From: Daucus carota subsp. sativus
Lineage: Eukaryota; Streptophyta; Magnoliopsida; Apiales; Apiaceae
Assembly (NCBI RefSeq): GCF_001625215.2
Contig: NC_030381.2
Span: forward strand, 51,421,214 to 51,485,213
Direction: 5' to 3'
Length of the DNA stretch: 64,000 nucleotides
The notes beneath the pieces are model-generated. The model had not been told where the DNA came from, made no database searches, and worked only from the letters and a program-made list of their open reading frames with translations. The position numbers were made by a program, and so were the translations under genes. Positions 23,301-35,521 of this stretch are shown one piece after another; position 1 is the first letter of the stretch, and every line of letters begins with the position of its first letter.

Positions 23301-23959
23301 GAAAGTTGCCACTACCAACATTAGAAGTCAAAACCTCATATTAAAGCGGACACTTCTCATTTAGGGCAACAAGTTCAAAACCACCGTTAATATAAGCAAA
23401 ACTTACATTACTCGCAGCAATCACCAAAAATCATACAAAGCGCTTCCGCATTAGCATAACTAACATGTTTATCTCACGTCTAACTAAGGCCATACTTGGC
23501 GAGTTGGCGTGATACTCAATCATCTATTAAGATTAGGGTAATGTTGCATACACAAGGACCTTTTCATGCCTTGTGCACCGGATACATCTTTGTAATATCT
23601 ACATCTTATCAGCTAAAAGGCGCCCACAAAATCAATTTTATATAGAAGCATCAACTATTTAGCACTTGCCTCTTAAACCCTACACCCCTGGTTACATACA
23701 TCGAAAAACTATCAACACCATTCTCTCCTCCCTCCCCCTCCCCCTCCCCCTCTCCCTCCCTCCCTCCCTCCCTCCCTCTCTCACACACACACAAAACAAT
23801 ATGTAAACATAGACAGATAGGGATGTACCTGTAAACAAACTGACGGGTCCTGGGATGTTTAGCAGAAACAAGCCTCCGCTGCATCTTGAGGGCAATCTTG
23901 TAAGTTCTTTTAAGACCTAAAAAATAAGCAGTTGCCAATGTGATCTCCCACAGCACCAT
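20356..23959 (-). CDS. Plant protein of unknown function, two exons, 196 aa
   Basis: Exon 1 (23829-23959) starts MVLWEITLATAYFLGLKRTY, a hydrophobic then basic N-terminus that could be a signal anchor or targeting peptide. It ends in phase 2 at a GT donor. Exon 2 (20356-20815) restores the split Arg codon and continues RTRAVFDMVVKVHRNIQERD, then EVGRNVGNWILRWLDKMKPS, a Ser/Lys-rich middle and a Gly-rich stretch PNYGGFGSEGF, ending EWMVRN. The amphipathic helical block around residues 45-85 looks like a folded, constrained core, and the rest looks disordered. I cannot assign a family or function. The 3.0-kb intron hosts a hAT-like element and microsatellites. Exon sequence is noticeably less AT-rich than its surroundings, supporting real coding. 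Confidence 0.75.
22015..22486. mobile_element. hAT-like non-autonomous element in an intron (472 bp)
   Basis: An 8-bp duplication, ggtactac, flanks it at 22007-22014 and 22487-22494. The ends contain an exact inverted TTACCCGGACTC. Subterminal GGACACGGGT/TGGGTGTGGG motifs recall the clustered binding sites of hAT elements. It lies within the intron of the 20356-23959 gene. Confidence 0.75.
23725..23790. repeat. CT-rich microsatellite (CTCC)n plus (CA)n
   Basis: A run of CTCCC/CTCC units followed by about six CA units, in the same intron. Confidence 0.85.
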
Positions 23960-25391
23960 CTTTCACCCCGGATCAAGATTCTTGATAATTTAATTCAAAT
24001 TACTGCGAGTTCCAATATTTTTTCAATATTTGATGTGGGTTTTGCATTGAATTTGGGTTTCCATGTTGGTTTTGTCAAATACAGTGATGTTTCTTTGAGC
24101 AGGTACAAATTTTGGGTTTGTTGTAGGCGAAGACTCGGAGAGTGGAAGATGATACATTTATATAGCGTTGAATAGTATGAGATGTATTGGGCTTTTGGTT
24201 ATGAGTTTGTTAGACTGAGTTTTGTTTACATGATGAGATAAGCCCAATAAGATTTTTTGTTTATTATATACCAGCCCATTCAGATTTTCCTTTTAGTTTT
24301 TGACTCAGCCCATTTGAAGGACTATGAAGTCTCGAACTGATTTATTTAGAAAAAGGACTGAAATTGCAAATTTGCAATTTCGTATTGTTTAGTTTGGTTT
24401 GATCTGGGTGTATTATTTGACTCGTTTGTTTAGTTCGCCAATAAAATGCCCGTAGGAACTAATCATGATTATAAAGTGAAGGAACAAAATTAATTTGCGC
24501 TGATTTGTACTGATTGTTTAGGACAAAAAATTATTTGGAGTATTTTAGAGCAGAGCACCCAACCCTTTTGCACTCGTCAGTTTTTAGTTACGTCTGATTG
24601 CTCTCCTTATAGTGGGTTTCAAAAATTATTTTCGGAGAAAAGAATAAGATGAAAGCTCATTAATATCTTTATGTTGTTCTTCAATGATATTTATATAAGG
24701 CAAGAAAAGTAAATCTTATAATTTGGGAATAATTCTTCTATACAAACTTTATATTTAAAATTTTATTCAGAAGAATAAAAAATTTAAAATATTTTATAAA
24801 ATAACGCTCCGATAGATATTTCAATTACGTGTTAAACCCATGTCTCAATAAATAATTACCTCAAAATAAGTTACTATATTATAGAATAAACTGCAACAAA
24901 CACCTATTAAATCTAATATCATAAACCACGATTGCATATAAGAAATCATAAACAATGTTAAACAAAGCATCTAATTAGCTGAGAAGAACAAGGAAACTCA
25001 CGTAATAATACTAGTAGAAGAAATCAAAAAGTATTTTGTGTCATATTAAAATAGTGTATGGTGAGTGATAACAAAACGCAACTCACGAGCAAATGACAAG
25101 TATGGAAGAAACTTTATCATGATGCAATGCGAACTTGTCGTTGAAGCATCAGTTTAGCTTCGCTTTCAATGATATTAGAGCATTATATTTTCATTACAAT
25201 TTTTAGTAAATTGACTCTGGTTTTACCCGAAGATATAATAAATATTTTCTGATGATAATAATCCTTGAAAATATTTTCAGAATGCAATAAGGTGTATTAA
25301 TATCTCTAGAGCACATGTGTAAACAACAAAGGGCCCCACCCGCAGTAAATAAAAAAAATAAGAGCCCTCCCCTAGGAAAACGATACTTACA
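23960..25391. other. Promoter side of the unknown gene and spacer
   Basis: About 23960-24180, read on the minus strand, is likely the leader and promoter of the preceding gene, with a TATATAAATG-type box near 24155-24164. The remainder is AT-rich with no gene recognised. Confidence 0.4.
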
Positions 25392-25848
25392 GGGGCTGTT
25401 TGGGAACCGGAAGCAAATTCTGCTTCTGACTTCTGCTTTTCTTGACCCGTTTGTGTAAAGAAGTAGAAGCACTTTTAAGAAGCTGAGAATGCTAGCTTCT
25501 CTCTCACAGCTTCTGCTTTTTTTCCAAACACTTTATTGGGGCCGTTTGGCCAAGCTTAAAAAAAGTGATTCCGTGCTTAAAGTGAAGAAGTGGATTAGAA
25601 GTGAGAAGTAAAAAAGTTAATAAAGTGTTTGGAAAAGAAGCAGAAGCTGTGAGAGAGAAGTTAGCATTCTCAGCTTCTTAAAAATGCTTCTGCTTATTTA
25701 CACAAACGGGTCAAAAGAAGCAGAAGCTAGAAGCAGCTTCTGCTCCTGAAAACCAAACACCCCCATTAACTTATTTACTTCTCACTTCTACTCCATTTCT
25801 TTACTTTAAGCATGGAATCACTTTTTTTAAGCTTGGCCAAACGGCCCC
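25392..25848. mobile_element. Nested inverted MITE pair forming a long hairpin
   Basis: A complete element at 25538-25848 has near-perfect inverted ends (GGGGCCGTTTGGCCAAGCTT and its inverse) of about 35 bp. Directly to its left, 25392-25537 is half of a related element in the opposite orientation, so about 150 bp can pair with 25615-25770. The motif AAGAAGCAGAAGC recurs throughout. The related copy 60291-60534 shares the family. No clear target duplication at the inner junctions. The pair ends about 150 bp before the start codon of the next gene. Confidence 0.75.
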
Positions 25849-25911
25849 ATAATCTTGCACAACACAGTTCACATAGAGTATTATTAAACTCATCTCCGCT
25901 CCTCTTCACCA

Positions 25912-25912
<1 letters not shown>

Positions 25913-25948
<36 letters not shown>

Positions 25949-25960
25949 CTCTCTCTCTCT
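25913..25960 (+). repeat. CT microsatellite in a 5' leader
   Basis: About 17 uninterrupted CT units and a second short block, ending 37 bp before the ATG at 25997. Pyrimidine-rich leaders are common near plant transcription starts, and this one probably belongs to the transcript. Confidence 0.85.
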
Positions 25961-25996
25961 GTTTTTTCTTTCATTTCATTCATACACTAACTGAAA

Positions 25997-26651
25997 ATGC
26001 ACCGACAGTCCCTAAGCTCACCAAACTCAAAGCTCCACACTCCTCATGGAGGCCTCCTCTCTCACCCCAGTACCAACAACATTGACCTCACTGCAAACGA
26101 CTCTCACCTCGCCGCCGCCGCCGACGTCGACGACCTCCGCAAGTCCCAAAAGCCGCAAAAATCGGCGGAGAAGCTCATCCACATCATTCCTATGCTCATT
26201 GTCTTTTGCTTCCTAGTCCTCTATCTCTCCTCTCACGATCCTTCTCAAAAAGGTACATATCATAAAATCTCGATAACTTAATCTCGATAAATATATCTCA
26301 TTAATTTACAAACTTTTTTGTTTATTTAATCATCATCACTAACAGATTTTCTCCTTTTTCAGAGGTGACTAGCTTCAACGGATTCAAGAGAAATTCAAAG
26401 CCCATAGGTAACAATTAAAATGCAGATTCTACATTTTTTTCGTTTAATATTAATAATTTTCTATCTAAATATTTATTTATTTTTCATGTATAGATGTCGA
26501 AATATCGTCGGAGATTGATGATTTCGGGGGCCTATTGGAGACGAAAAAGAGCGATATTTTAGCAATCGGAAGCATGAGGAATTTACAAGAGATTCACAAG
26601 AAGCGAAGTCAAAATAATCACCGTGTTCATCGAAAATTCGCCGATTTTTAG
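25997..26651 (+). CDS. Small single-pass membrane protein, three exons, 152 aa
   Basis: Exons are 25997-26252, 26363-26407 and 26494-26651, with GT-AG borders and matching phases. The N-terminus MHRQSLSSPNSKLHTPHGG is Ser/His-rich and probably cytosolic. Residues about 60-80 (LIHIIPMLIVFCFLVLYLSS) form one transmembrane helix. The C-terminal part is charged and ends RVHRKFADF. I recall similar MHRQSL...SSKL plant proteins with one membrane segment but no established role, so the function is not assigned. Context gives no clue. The CT-repeat leader directly upstream and the plant-like base composition of exon 1 support the start. Confidence 0.8.
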
Positions 26652-27105
26652 TCAATGTTTTAATTTCCGGTTCAATCCTCTTCTCTCTCTACATTTATTT
26701 TCTCTCACTATAACTATGTATGTATCGATAACATCTAAGAAATGAGCGATTAACGTTCCATTGTTTGAGCTGGCACGTGCGACAACTATATTCTGCCAAG
26801 TGCCAAGTTTTGTTGCTAAATGCATGTAAATTTGTTGCGTTGCGTACAGAATGTAGCACGTGTGTGCGCCCTACTGTACATAAATAATTTACGACTAAAA
26901 CGTTTTAACAACCTAAAGTAGAAATTAGTGATAAAAATGAATAATGTGGACAGAAAATTAGGTGCTAATTTTGGCTGGGACTTGAGATTGGTGGTAAAAT
27001 GTGCCGTTGGGAGTGGGAATCCAGCTGTTTATAGGACCGTTACTGCCATGTACGAGCTGTTAAAGTATTGATGCTAAATGCAAGTGGATTTTTGTTAATG
27101 TAGTA
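26652..27105. other. 3' region of the membrane-protein gene
   Basis: Likely 3' untranslated sequence then spacer. Nothing else is recognised. Confidence 0.4.
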
Positions 27106-27364
27106 CTCCCTCCGTCCCTAAATACTTTTCCTGTTTGTACTTTTCACGTTTGCCAACACACACTTTTGATCGTTAATATCTTTCATTTCGTAGTAACATT
27201 AAATATAAAAACTTCACCGTATTAAAATACTCGTGAATACGAATCTAACAAGATCACTCATGACTATATTTAGTTTTATAGATTAGATGTAAGTTAATAA
27301 TTTGTCTCATGTTATGAACAGTACCGACATTACAAATAGGAAAAGAAAAAAGATACGGAGGAAG
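27106..27364. mobile_element. Stowaway-like MITE (259 bp)
   Basis: Ends CTCCCTCCGTCCCTAAATAC and ATACGGAGGAAG, flanked by TA. Same family as 11613-11849 in the opposite orientation. Confidence 0.88.
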
Positions 27365-27717
27365 TACAGTACTATCAACTTTCCTTTTCACCAGACCACT
27401 GCTGCTTGTACAGTTGTACTCATCAGAATTCAGAAATATAAATTTGGAATTAGAATTGATCAGTAAAAATTTATTATATTTTTTTCCGATGTGAAGGAAT
27501 TTAGTAGAATCGAGATGTGATCGGTAAATTAGTAAAAAAAATTTTGAAGGATTATTCGGATATTTTTAATAAATATGAGTTTAATATTTTTGAACCAAAC
27601 TGGAGGATGTAATCGATAAAATTAGTTTATTTATGAAAACAAACTCTCTGCTCGGAGATAAAGGATACACAAGTAAGGTATTTGGTTCGATTTTACTTGT
27701 TACTGGGAGTGTTCTAC

Positions 27718-28062
27718 AAATTCCCGATTTAATCGATTAATTCCCAATTAATCCTCTGCAAGGTCGGCCACCGATCCGATTTTTGAAATCCGATTAATTC
27801 TTATATATATTTCTTAATCGAAGTATATATGATAAATTATTAAAATTAAAATACTATATTTACTTTAAATATGAATAATTATAGAGTTTATGAATATAGT
27901 AAATATATTAGTTACTAAATAGCTAATATACTAATAACTAAATATTAAATAATATGTTAATATAAAAAAAATCCGATTTTCACTCTGATTAATTCCCGAT
28001 TTCCGATTAATCCCTGAATCGTTAGCTCAACTGATTAGGTCCGATTCTCGATTTGTGTAACA
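27718..28062. repeat. CGATTAAT-rich repeat, copy 2
   Basis: Dense GATTAAT/CCGATT motifs at both ends around an AT-rich core, ending GTCCGATTCTCGATTTGTG. It shares ends with 52029-52205 and motifs with 15970-16265, and is probably a non-autonomous transposon. Confidence 0.6.
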
Positions 28063-31000
28063 TTTATTACATGGAGGGTTTTAGGGTAGGTTATAGCATA
28101 TGGAATCAAGCATTGTTGTCCGTCCAATGATGAACAAATAAATTTCACTTGCAAGGTAATTTTGGTACGATTAAACATCAACAACTCTGCTAGGTTTCTG
28201 TCGGAATAGAGTAAGTTGGTACGCTGTTGGTGCGCGTGATGATTGTGTATCATTTAGGTGGGGGTTTTCCCATTTTTCTTCTCCAGCATAAAAAGAAAAA
28301 GTTGTACCTCGAAGTTGAATGAAATCATCTGATATGTTGTTCAGAGTTCAGACCTTAACCGTAATGTGGGTGAATCCAATTTTTTATTTGACTTTTTTTG
28401 TGATTAAATTGATCAAATCCTGAAAATTTTTTGTATATAAAATACAAATACAGATATAATAAAGCTGGCCTAATTATCGTGGGGCTCAGATGATCTAAAC
28501 AAGAATCACAGATTACATAACACATATACCAAACTGTCAACTAATATCTACAATGCCCCTACCGGAAAGCCCATCTTTATGTCATTCTCTAAGCAATATC
28601 AACATAGAAAATCATGGGGTTCTTGGATGCCATTATTATCTTTATGGTCCCTTCTTCTTGAATTGAACATGGTGGTGGTGGGTTTGCATGGGTCCATTTT
28701 TCACATACGAGCCTTTACAACATGGTCCCGTGATTGAGCTTAAAAATGGTTTTATGCAGTACAGCCTGTTTCTTTTGTAATTATTAGCCAACTAGATTAG
28801 CTCCACGAATATGATCAAAATATTTTATTTTGTATCTTCAATTAAACAAAATCGAGAACTAAGTTTCTGTATACTGGGATTCAATGCGGATGGAATACGC
28901 ATTTGGATACGTATCTTCAGATGCAAGTGCAACATGCTTGGCTCGTATATAATTTTCATTTCTACTTCAAAAATAAATAAAATTCTTTGCGCATTTGTTT
29001 TGAAATTTATTGGCTAATCAGTTTTGTAAGGACAAACAATAAAGTGTCAAAAAACAGGATGCAAATGAGGGAAACTGCGTAACAGTCACTAGCATTTGAT
29101 ATGTGAAAATGTTATGTATACAAAAAGTGTTTTCAATTTTTACTTTCAAATCTAGCTGATAATATATGGTTGGACTTGGTTCTACTCACACTAATAATAA
29201 CAGGACTTTGTTATGTATATAAACCATCTAATTAAAATAAGTCAATTGTCTACCATGTCATTTGAGAAAAAAATCTGCAACCGAATTTGGGATACACAAG
29301 ATTACCTGGTATAGTATCATCACTTGTTCTGATATTGAATGAATTAAATTTATTTTCAACTAAAGGCATGAGTTACATGCATCTCAATTTTGAAATGCTA
29401 ATACACAGTGTCTTGTTTGCTTATTGAACTTTCAGTTGTTTAAAAATTCTGAAAAACCTCGAGTTAAACAATGCAGGTCGAGTGATCGGATATGAGTTCT
29501 TTCTACCACTTCCACTAACATGGCATTTGCAGGTCAGAGCTCAACATTTCACCAGCAAACCGCAAACCTGTCACCCTGTAAGCTTTCTATGCAATACAAA
29601 GAACTCATGTTCAACTCTGTGATAACCCCAAACAAATTCCATAGCGTTCAAACAGAGGGTTAAGTGCGAGAACATGTAGTTGATACTTGGTTAGTTTTAC
29701 TCCTTGAAGTCTATGTTCAAGTTGAACAGTTCAACACTTCAACCGATGCGTCTTTACATCAGGGGTCAAAATGCTATGCACTCATTCTTCTGCCTCTGTA
29801 TCTTGTTGAAAACAAACGTGAAACACAGCTGAAACAGTAATAGACATCTCTAATTCTAGCACAGGCTAGTTGTCGACCAGAGTTTTTGGCACAACTTGGC
29901 TAGGTTATCAATTATTAGACTCCGGGTATTTGGAAAAGAGGACCAAGCTTGAAGGATTTGCAAAGGCCTTCAGGCTGTTTGTTACAATGAACCAGCTGGC
30001 AGCTGTACTCTGCAAGAATGAAACTGGTAGCTGCATTAACCAATGTTGGTTTAGCTTGAAAAGATTTGCTGGGAGTGCAAATTTGGTACAATTGTACTCT
30101 AAAACATTGAAAGAGAAAATTTTCTTCAATATCTTTAACTTCATATTGGCAAAAATGAGAACATGCCAGCGGGAAGAATGGAAAGTGTGCTTTCAGTAAG
30201 GATCATCAAACATAGGCTACACTTCACAATTGCAGTTCACAATGCCTTGATTATTCATCAACATCGAATATTTGAGATTATTCACCAACATCTAAAATTT
30301 GAGTTGCGTGTACTTCATATGGTTTATATTAACTTTCATTTCTGGTAACGAAGGCTTTACTCTTAAAATCATTCCTTCTAAGTTCTAGTACACATGGAAA
30401 CTGAAAGATGGCTAAGAATTTTTTATGGAAAACACTCTATCTATACAGGGTTCCAACTTACAAAGAAATAGGCTTTCCATTTTATTTTAAACATACTGTA
30501 ATTTTTGAACATATTGGTATAAACCATTATGAGCAATTTCACGATCTGAGCAGCAATTTCCAATCTTTTTGCTTGACTGAATATACTAAAAGCAGATTGA
30601 AGCTCATGAAGGTTTTTCATAAGTTGACATAAATCATCCTCTGTTTTTACTAATTTGTGTTATTCAAAGATGACTCGCTAATTTAGAGCATACACTTGCT
30701 ATTTTCCATAAAGACGGGAAAGGAGCACGGTTCTTGTATATGCAGTCATCAGGCACGTTTTGGTTCTATTTCACTTGGTGTAGTTTTATATTGATTGATC
30801 AGCTGCATATACGTTGCTAGTATATATCACTCACTGTATTTGTGATGCACTAAGATGGAGGTTCTCATGAAAACAGTCTCCATACTCTTTCAGAGCAGAG
30901 GTGTGCTCTGCGTACATCTTACTCTGAGTTTATACACCATAAACTACCTCCTTCATAACAATTATGAGGTCTATATCATTAATAAAAATATCTGCAAGAA

Positions 31001-31099
31001 AAGGAACAATCAAATTTACAAAGAAAAGTGCCAATAAGCACTAAATAAAAACCATCAGATCCCAAAGTACTTACAAGCACTAAAACTTGACTCCTCCTT
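28063..31099. other. Long intergenic stretch, no gene recognised
   Basis: Several short open frames exist (for instance 29870-30199, plus strand, 109 codons), but none shows a family motif or splice context. I treat them as chance. No clear transposon ends seen. Confidence 0.4.
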
Positions 31100-31335
31100 G
31101 ACCTACTTCTCCATCTATATATTATAACAATTCCGAGCATTGTTGAAAGAATAGAAGCCTATCAATACAAGAACTCCAACAAGCACAACGACATAAAGAA
31201 GAAGTCTCTTTCTGGCCAGAACTCCCAGTTGCATCTAAAGAAGTCACGAAAACTATTCATCTCCAGAGCCATCGAAGAGTACTCCTGAGGGACGCGGTGG
31301 CCTGTTGCTGAAACGGCAAGTCATGGTGAAAGTGA
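31100..31335 (-). other. Possible orphan terminal exon(s)
   Basis: On the minus strand two coding-looking blocks follow acceptor-like sites: one after GCCGTTTCAG ending NRPPRPSGVLFDGSGDE then stop, and one after ACTTCTTTAG encoding a hydrophobic helix (RLLLYVVVLVGVLVLIGFYS) then stop. They could be alternative last exons or a decayed fragment of a tail-anchored protein gene. No upstream exons were found between here and 32339. Confidence 0.25.
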
Positions 31336-32339
31336 CATGAACATCGTATTCATGCATGGCGACTGGCGTACGTCGCATGTTGTTTGATTTATGATTACAT
31401 TTGCCACATGTAATCTATCCTCACTGCAATGTAATGTAATGTCACAAGGAATTATATAAATCTAGTTAACTTTAGATTTCAAAAATAAAAAGTTGTAACT
31501 TTTAGTATTTGCTAAACACTAATATATGTTTGAGTTAACTATAAATTAATTTTAAATGAACTTAAATTATAATTTTTCTTTAATATATTAAGAAATCAGA
31601 AGAAATCTTCTTGTACAAACAATTTAATAATTAAATATTTTAAAAATTCATGTACCATCAAATAATATTTAATTCTGATCATCATTTATTTAACACTTTT
31701 TATCGGATATGATTTCATTCATTGTTATACATGTCGTCAAAAAATTATTACATAGACTATATTTTTATTCCAATGCATCAACTAACTAGTTCGGGAATAC
31801 TCACTTCAACTAATTTTAGAAAATAATTTACTATCATAATATTCTATTATCATTAACACAACAAAGGTTATTTTCTGAGAACACACTTTACCTAATTTCG
31901 AAAAACAACTCTCTAAAATAGTGATTATCTATTAAAAATTCGTATCAATATGAAGTACTATTGAACAAATCGTGTGACCGCCCAGTAACCCACACGCTTC
32001 TCCTGCCATTTAATTTAAGTTATCCGGAGGGTGTATATATATATTTTTGTTATATATTAATGGTGTGAAAATTTTATAAATTAAATTATTTTTTAAGTAA
32101 ATCGACCGCCTTGTATAAACAAATGATTGGATTGGTCCACAATGTGTTGTAAATAATAAATCAACAAGGTGGGAAAAAACAATACAAAAAAGCCGCTTTA
32201 TACCGAATCATATGTCGCTTTGCTGTTACTAATAATTCCTCCTCTCTCAATTTCCCCCAATCCTCCCCGCGATTTTTTCTAGGGTTTCTTCACACACACA
32301 ATTGATCAATTTTTGAATCAAGGGGTGTGAGAATCAACA
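31336..32339. other. AT-rich spacer and SYP2 promoter/leader
   Basis: Mostly AT-rich. The last 120 bp, with a CCTCCTCTCTC-like pyrimidine tract and AGGGTTT, are the likely promoter-proximal region and leader of the syntaxin gene. Confidence 0.4.
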
Positions 32340-35300
32340 ATGAGTTTCCAAGATCTTGAAAAGGGTCGATCGGCGGGGATCCGAAGGGGCGGAATTGCAA
32401 ACGGCAAACAAGACCCGACCCAAGCAGTTGCTTCGGGTATTTTTCAGATTAATACAGCTGTTTCTACTTTTCATAGACTCGTTAATACTCTTGGCACTCC
32501 TAAAGATACCCCTGAGCTCCGCGAGAAGCTGTGAGTTTTAGATTTTTCCTCGATTATTGTTAATTTTATTTGTGATTTTTTCGATGAGAATTGGATGTGT
32601 TTGACTGGTTTGTCAGTTAATTTGGTTGTGGTTGATTATGAATTTGATTGCGGGCTGCGTTTGGTTTTGGTAAAATTTTGTAAATTACATATGCATTTGA
32701 TTGTAGTGGAAATTGGATTTGATATTATCGGTTTGTGATTCTGTTTGGTTCTTGTCGTGGATTGCGTTGATCCTCTTGATTCAAGATTAAGTTTTTTATG
32801 AAATGAATGTGTGTGTATATGTATCTCCTTCTATTTTTGTTTTTGGAAATTGTGGTTGATATAGGTGATTTTGTATTGCATATGCAGGTGAATAGTATAG
32901 TGAAAAGCTTCTGCTTTAGTGATTCAAGTTGTATATATGGGAGAGACGGGGAGGGGGGGGGGGGTTATGATCATGGTTTAGCCATTTTTTAATTGTTTGC
33001 ATTGTTTTGTAGAGTTTTTTTTTTCCCCTTTGTGTAATTAGGCCAGTGGTGAATTTAACAATTTCATGTAAATGGTAAACTGATTTGATTATGGTCATAA
33101 TTTTTGGCTACAAATCTACCATATATGTCCAAGAAACTGGATTCTATGGTCACAATTAGGTGTTTGCTTATATAGTTGGCAGCTTACTGTTGGTTCCTCA
33201 TAATGTATAATTAGGCTTTTTTCTATTGCAGCAAATGCAGTTATAAGATTCTTATTACACTTATTTTGCTTTGCTACTTTGTCAGGCACAAGACGCGACT
33301 ACATATTGGGCAGTTGGTAAAGGATACTTCAGCCAAACTTAAGCAAGCTAGTGAAACTGATCATCATGCAGAAGTCAGTGTAAGTCGTCTTTCTGGGTTA
33401 CACTTCTCACAATATAACCACTTTTAGAAATTTCTTCAGTTTTCTTAATCGTAAAGTACTTCTTCCCAAACATCAAACATATACTTTATCCTACCTTTGT
33501 TGGGGAATGGAATGGAATGAGTAAAATACTTGAGACTAATAGAGATAGAAGTTTTGAAATAAAAATTAAGTGAGTGCAAAACTGCTATGATGAGAGTTTG
33601 CGAAGAAATTGGAGGTAGTAGAGAATGGAGCATTCCATCTCAAATTGAAGGTGTGATCTCTAGCACATGATGGAAGGAATGGAATGGAGGAAGGAATGAA
33701 ATTTCTTAACAATTGCTAATAACATAGTTCATTTTTCATTTCATTCCTTCCGAAATCATTCACCCCAACCAAACACAACATTAAGGTCTGAGGATGTTGT
33801 ACCCACTTGTAGAACAGTGAGTAGTGTTCAAATTTACATTCCCTTTTCTTTTATTTCCTGTGGAAAAATACCATGGATTGTTTTATGACCTTCACTCCTT
33901 CACTGGCTCTATTCTATCTGCAGGCCAGTAAAAAGATTACTGATGCTAAGCTTGCCAAAGATTTTCAAGCAGTTTTGAAAGAGTTTCAGAAGGCACAGCG
34001 GCTTGCCGCAGAGAGGGAGACTGCATATAGTCCTTTTGTTCAACAAGCAGTTCCTCCATCAAGGTGACAATAAGCTAACAACCTATTATTGCGTGCGTGA
34101 CAAGATTGAAGTTCCTATTTTTTATATAGGCAGAAATCAGAATACTAGTATGTTTAGGAACTTCACTCTCAATTTATAAATAGAATCAATTGAGATATGA
34201 GTTTGACAATCTTCTTTGATCAGCTACCAAGAAAGTGAGATTGATGAACGTTCAGATAAGCATCCAGAACAACGTGCGCTGCTTGTTGAATCCAGAAGGT
34301 AACTTTTGTGCGCGCTTTTGTTTTTATTTGCTCTTTTGTTGAATGTGCTTTGGTTATGATGGTATTTTGTCCTTTACAGAATAAATGGGCTAGTAAGCTT
34401 GAAATTGTTTACTTGTTGGATTGACCATTTATAAATCAATAGTAATAGTCTTCTTTAAATTTAGGCTTATCCATGCTTGTGTTATTTTTTTTTTCCTTTT
34501 TGAATTTTGTACATTGCATTTTTGTTAATGTTAAGAAAGTGTTGTTTGTTATCTAATAAAATGTAAAAACAGTGTCATCATATATCTATGCACAAGGGAA
34601 TCAATCTTATTCTACTCCCAGTAGTTTAGGTTGAATGCACTGTTGAGTCGAGTAGAACAAATTGAGCTTCAACATACCTCATATGTTGACCAGGGCAAGT
34701 ATGTGTGTTGGCTATACGTCCTTTATTTATGATTTTTCTCTCTACAGACAGGAAGTTCTGCTGTTGGACAATGAGATCTCATTCAATGAGGCTATAATCG
34801 ACGAAAGAGATCAGGGAATCCAAGAAATCCAGAATCAGATTGGAGAAGTAAATGAGATCTTTAAAGATTTAGCTGTTCTGGTCCATGAGCAAGGAGTAAT
34901 GATTGGTGAGACTTTCATTCTTTAGGCGTGATATAGATAATTGGATGATTTGTTGTCTTCCTTTTTTCCTAAAATTACAATATTAAATGTTATTATTTTT
35001 TTTTAGATGATATTGGATCCCATGTTGAGAATGCACACGCAGCCACTGCTCAGGGAAAATCCCAGCTTGTCAAAGCAGCAAAGACCCAGAAATCAAACTC
35101 ATCTCTGGTAAACTTGTACTATGTTCAATTTGCACATATTTGCTAGATGCCTAACATACAGGACTGTCTAAAGTATTATCAATTTTAGCTTCTGAAGGTG
35201 TTAATATTGAGTTGGAAATTGGATGTTATTCCATTATGATCTAGTTCCCATGCTGCCTCTATCGAGGAATCTTGTTGCCAGTTTACATACACCTTACACT

Positions 35301-35521
35301 CTTCATACTCAGTTCTTCTGGTTTTATATATTGATTCCATGCGAAGTGGTTGAAGGCCAGTCTTTAGCCATTTGCAACTTAACCCTTAAATAATGTTTCT
35401 CTTTTAATAATCATTGAAGGTATTAACTCAATTGTATTTGTCATAATCAACGCAGACATGCTTGCTCTTGGTGATTTTTGCGATCGTGCTTCTCATTGTC
35501 ATCATACTACTTGCAGCCTGA
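32340..35521 (+). CDS. SYP22: Qa-SNARE, SYP2 (SYP22/VAM3-like) syntaxin, seven exons, 274 aa
   Basis: Exons are 32340-32530, 33286-33379, 33924-34063, 34224-34298, 34748-34905, 35007-35107 and 35456-35521; all phases agree. SYP2 proteins sit on the vacuolar and prevacuolar membrane and drive vacuolar fusion. The N-terminus [13 protein letters not shown] and an Habc three-helix region (residues about 30-130) are present. The Qa SNARE motif (about 175-235) carries the central-layer Gln in [12 protein letters not shown], followed by [13 protein letters not shown] and a C-terminal membrane anchor ([19 protein letters not shown]). The length is normal (Arabidopsis SYP22 is 268 aa). Intron 2 contains a MITE-like element. 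Nothing appears broken. Confidence 0.96.
33497..33783. mobile_element. MITE-like element in syntaxin intron 2
   Basis: Starts TTGTTGGGGAATGGAATGGA and closes with the rough inverse CATTCACCCCAACCAAACAC. Related in style to 8333-8656. Exact ends and target duplication are not clear. Confidence 0.5.

Noticed and set aside
23056..23364. 102-codon plus-strand frame inside the intron of the unknown gene
   Set aside because: Composition (Lys/Asn/Ile-rich) is that of AT-rich intron, with no recognisable motif.
29870..30199. 109-codon plus-strand frame
   Set aside because: No family motif, no splice or leader context, and AT-rich composition like its surroundings.
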